Shown here piece by piece: positions 6,000-8,033 of a stretch of DNA of 8,033 nt. The translations under genes were made by a program, and so were the position numbers. This DNA is from CAYJAD01 sp964372165. Lineage in GTDB: Bacteria; Desulfobacterota; Desulfovibrionia; Desulfovibrionales; Desulfovibrionaceae. The notes beneath the pieces are model-generated. The model was given only the letters and a program-made list of their open reading frames with translations. It made no database searches and was not told the DNA's origin. The DNA lies in the NCBI GenBank assembly GCA_964372165.1, contig CAYJPT010000110.1:1-8033 (forward strand), written 5' to 3'. The stretch's first letter is position 1; the number at the start of each line of letters is the position of its first letter.

Positions 6000-7349
6000 A
6001 TGCATAAACCTTGGTCTTTTACTATCATTACACTAGGTTGCAAGGTCAATCAATATGAAAGCCAAGCTATAACTGAGGCTTGGAAAGCCATTGGCGGTAT
6101 ACAAGCCAAGGATTTACAGCAATCAGACGTAGCCTTAATTAATTCTTGTGCAATTACTAGCAAGGGTGAGCGTGACACCAGAAATGCATTATATAGCATT
6201 AAAAGAGCAAATCCAGATGCTTTATGTATTTTATCCGGTTGCGCATCAACACTTGTGCCGGAACATCTAGACCCACAAGAAAATTATTATGACATAATTG
6301 TACCGCCAAGGGCAAAGTCCTTACTCATGCAAGGGCCTTGGCAGTGGGCGCACAAAACATACCCATATATTTTACCAAACGAATCTAACCCTCCCCTACC
6401 CTTTGGTGAAGATGGCTTTAAGATAAACTCCTTTAAGCGCAGTCGCCCTATTATTAAAGTGCAAGATGGCTGTTCACATGGTTGCACTTATTGCATAGTC
6501 CCATTAGTGCGTGGACCAAGCATAAGCCGTGCTCCGGAAGAAATTTTGCTGGAGGCTCAAAGACTACTGGAAGCTGGCTTTTGTGAAATTTTGCTCTCTG
6601 GCATAAACTTACATCACTACGCACGTGGATTATCTCATAAAACAATCAAAGATTTTTGGGATCTAGTGAAATTTTTAGATAGAAACCTTGCACCACTTTG
6701 GTTAGGTAAAGCGCGCCTACGTATATCATCTCTTGAACCTAGCCAAATAAATAACAAAGCACTTGATGTATTACAAAGTTCTCGTTTATTTTGTCCTCAG
6801 TTGCACCTTTCTCTACAAAATGGCAGTATGCGTATATTGCGAGCTATGGGGCGTGGGCACTGTAAATTAGATATACTTGCACAAGCCATCAAGGAACTAC
6901 GTACTACATGGAAATATATGGGTTTAGGTGCAGATATATTAATGGGTTTTCCTGGTGAAGAAGATGTTGACGTACAAGAAACTCTAGCCCTTATTCAAGA
7001 TTTAAAACTTAGTTATGCGCATGTTTTTCCATATTCTAAGCGTCCTGGCACAAAGGCAAGCACTTTACCTATGCAAGTGCAACATCAATTAAAACTTGCA
7101 AGAGCTGCACAAGTACGCTCCTTAGTTGAAGAGCAAAAACTAAGTTTTTTAAAGGCCTTGTTAGAGAAAAAAGACTTGCAAATTGTCGTTGACAATAATG
7201 ATATTTTACAAAAAAAACAAATATATAAAGCAATAGATGCTCATTATGCACCCTGCCGTTTAGAAATAGAAACTAACAAGACTCTACATGGTATTATTTC
7301 TGTAAAGGCTGTGGCAATAAAAGAGCAAAGCCTTATAGTAAGTCTTTAA
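6000..7349 (+). CDS. mtaB: tRNA (N6-threonylcarbamoyladenosine37-C2) methylthiotransferase MtaB
   Basis: MtaB is a radical-SAM methylthiotransferase that turns t6A into ms2t6A at position 37 of ANN-decoding tRNAs, using two [4Fe-4S] clusters. The 449-residue protein shows the family order. The N-terminal UPF0004 domain has cluster cysteines Cys14 (TLGCKVNQYES), Cys50 (NSCAIT) and Cys81 (SGCAS). The radical-SAM core follows, with CxxxCxxC at Cys158, Cys162 and Cys165 in DGCSHGCTYC. Other core motifs are EILLSGINLHHY, RISSLEP, LHLSLQNGS and ADILMGFPGE. TLGCKVNQYE favours MtaB over MiaB or RimO. The C-terminal 60 or so residues occupy the place of a TRAM RNA-binding domain but are weakly conserved by eye. 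Stops in frame at 5967, 5976, 5979 and 5982 make ATG 6000 the first usable start; no clear Shine-Dalgarno precedes it. The response-regulator gene follows after 10 bases, probably in the same transcript. Confidence 0.93.
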   Translation: MHKPWSFTIITLGCKVNQYESQAITEAWKAIGGIQAKDLQQSDVALINSCAITSKGERDTRNALYSIKRANPDALCILSGCASTLVPEHLDPQENYYDIIVPPRAKSLLMQGPWQWAHKTYPYILPNESNPPLPFGEDGFKINSFKRSRPIIKVQDGCSHGCTYCIVPLVRGPSISRAPEEILLEAQRLLEAGFCEILLSGINLHHYARGLSHKTIKDFWDLVKFLDRNLAPLWLGKARLRISSLEPSQINNKALDVLQSSRLFCPQLHLSLQNGSMRILRAMGRGHCKLDILAQAIKELRTTWKYMGLGADILMGFPGEEDVDVQETLALIQDLKLSYAHVFPYSKRPGTKASTLPMQVQHQLKLARAAQVRSLVEEQKLSFLKALLEKKDLQIVVDNNDILQKKQIYKAIDAHYAPCRLEIETNKTLHGIISVKAVAIKEQSLIVSL

Positions 7350-7359
7350 GGGAAGTTAC

Positions 7360-8007
7360 ATGAACAAATGCAATACCTTACTCGTAGACGACCATCCTTT
7401 ATTACTTGAGGGATTGCGTAGCATTTTAAGCCCCTACCCTGATATTAGAATTATTGGATCCTCCAGTGCTAATGCCGAAGCTCTAAAACTAGCTAATGAA
7501 TATAAACCTGACCTAGTAGTAATGGAAGTTGAACGATCTCAAGACTTAAATTTTGTAAAACAATTGCGTAATATTATACCTACAGCTAAGCTACTTATAT
7601 ACACAGCACATACTGATCAGCGTTTTTTACTAGAACTTATTCAAATTGGTATTATGGGTCATGTGGTTAAAAGTGCCCCTACAAGTACACTACTACAAGC
7701 TATACAAGAAATTCGGCAAGGTCATGTTTTTTTAAGTACAAATGATCCAGGTGGACATCTTATTGCTCTTATGCGAAAGCGCATGCTAAAGCCTCACAAT
7801 GAAGATTTAAACACCTTATCTGAGAGAGAAAATGAAATTTTTATTCTTTTGGCAGAAGGTACACCCATACGTCAAATCGCTCAAAATTTACACCTAAGTC
7901 CAAAAACTATCGAAAGCCATAAATATAATATTTTTCAGAAATTACATATTAATTCCCTAAGCGAGCTTATTAAAATTGCACTACGGCATGGTCGCATCCA
8001 AATATAA
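7360..8007 (+). CDS. NarL/LuxR-family response regulator with atypical receiver (Glu at the phospho-acceptor site)
   Basis: The 215-residue cytoplasmic protein has an N-terminal receiver domain (about 5-122) and a C-terminal LuxR/NarL helix-turn-helix (about 149-211). The latter carries LSERENEIFILLAEG (153-167) and IAQNLHLSPKTIESHKYNI (173-191), so it should bind DNA. In the receiver, the acidic pair Asp10/Asp11, the switch Thr82 (LIYTAHTD) and Lys104 (HVVKSAP) are present. The position normally held by the phosphorylated Asp is Glu56 (PDLVVMEVE), and the usual following MP and Gly are replaced (Arg59, Ser60, Asn64). It may thus work without phosphorylation or as a permanently active form; this is inference. 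AGGGA at 7349-7353 overlaps the mtaB stop and lies six bases before the ATG. No histidine kinase is seen nearby. The last 26 bases of the window hold GGAAAT right after the stop, but no start codon that I can support. Confidence 0.9.
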   Translation: MNKCNTLLVDDHPLLLEGLRSILSPYPDIRIIGSSSANAEALKLANEYKPDLVVMEVERSQDLNFVKQLRNIIPTAKLLIYTAHTDQRFLLELIQIGIMGHVVKSAPTSTLLQAIQEIRQGHVFLSTNDPGGHLIALMRKRMLKPHNEDLNTLSERENEIFILLAEGTPIRQIAQNLHLSPKTIESHKYNIFQKLHINSLSELIKIALRHGRIQI

Positions 8008-8033
8008 GGAAATACTGATTTATTCTGCAAGCA

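Noticed and set aside
8008..8033. Start of a further gene after the response regulator
   Set aside because: GGAAAT after the stop could be a ribosome binding site, but no ATG, GTG or TTG follows at a sensible distance before the window ends.

Overview
The window is an ordinary stretch of bacterial chromosome: AT-rich, densely coded, with seven protein genes and no RNA gene, CRISPR array, insertion sequence or phage gene that I can see. The GreA protein, with its N-terminal helices and GDLRENAGYDAARERQG tip, resembles my recollection of Desulfovibrio-type GreA. The host is therefore best guessed as an AT-rich relative of the Desulfovibrionaceae (Lawsonia is the best-known AT-rich genus there). 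This is inference from protein appearance, not a search.

Layout. (1) 59-664, plus strand: an exported SagB/ThcOx-type nitroreductase-fold flavoprotein. (2) 665-812: a convergent gap holding a perfect 14-bp inverted repeat. (3) 813-5012, minus strand: a tightly packed operon read in the order MprF/YbhN-like membrane protein, nadA, nadB. The two junctions are 2 bases and 1 base, and each ribosome binding site lies inside the end of the preceding gene. NadB (L-aspartate oxidase) and NadA (quinolinate synthase) are the first two enzymes of de novo NAD synthesis from aspartate; nadC is not in the window. nadB should start at a TTG at 2408, not at the far-upstream ATG of the open frame. (4) 5013-5251: a divergent intergenic region with a candidate promoter for each side, plus a hairpin with a T-run inside the greA leader. 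(5) 5252-5740, plus strand: greA. (6) 5741-5999: a gap with a good intrinsic terminator and a second terminator-like hairpin ahead of mtaB. (7) 6000-8007, plus strand: mtaB (tRNA t6A37 methylthiotransferase) followed 10 bases later by a NarL/LuxR-type response regulator.

Most of the genes are housekeeping: NAD synthesis, transcript cleavage and tRNA modification. I do not see a new multi-gene system. The points most worth a second look are the terminator-like hairpin in the greA leader, where no upstream co-directional gene exists for it to terminate; the response regulator whose phospho-acceptor Asp is replaced by Glu; the MprF flippase-like domain encoded without its synthase domain and coupled to nadA; and the structured, Shine-Dalgarno-poor leader of mtaB.
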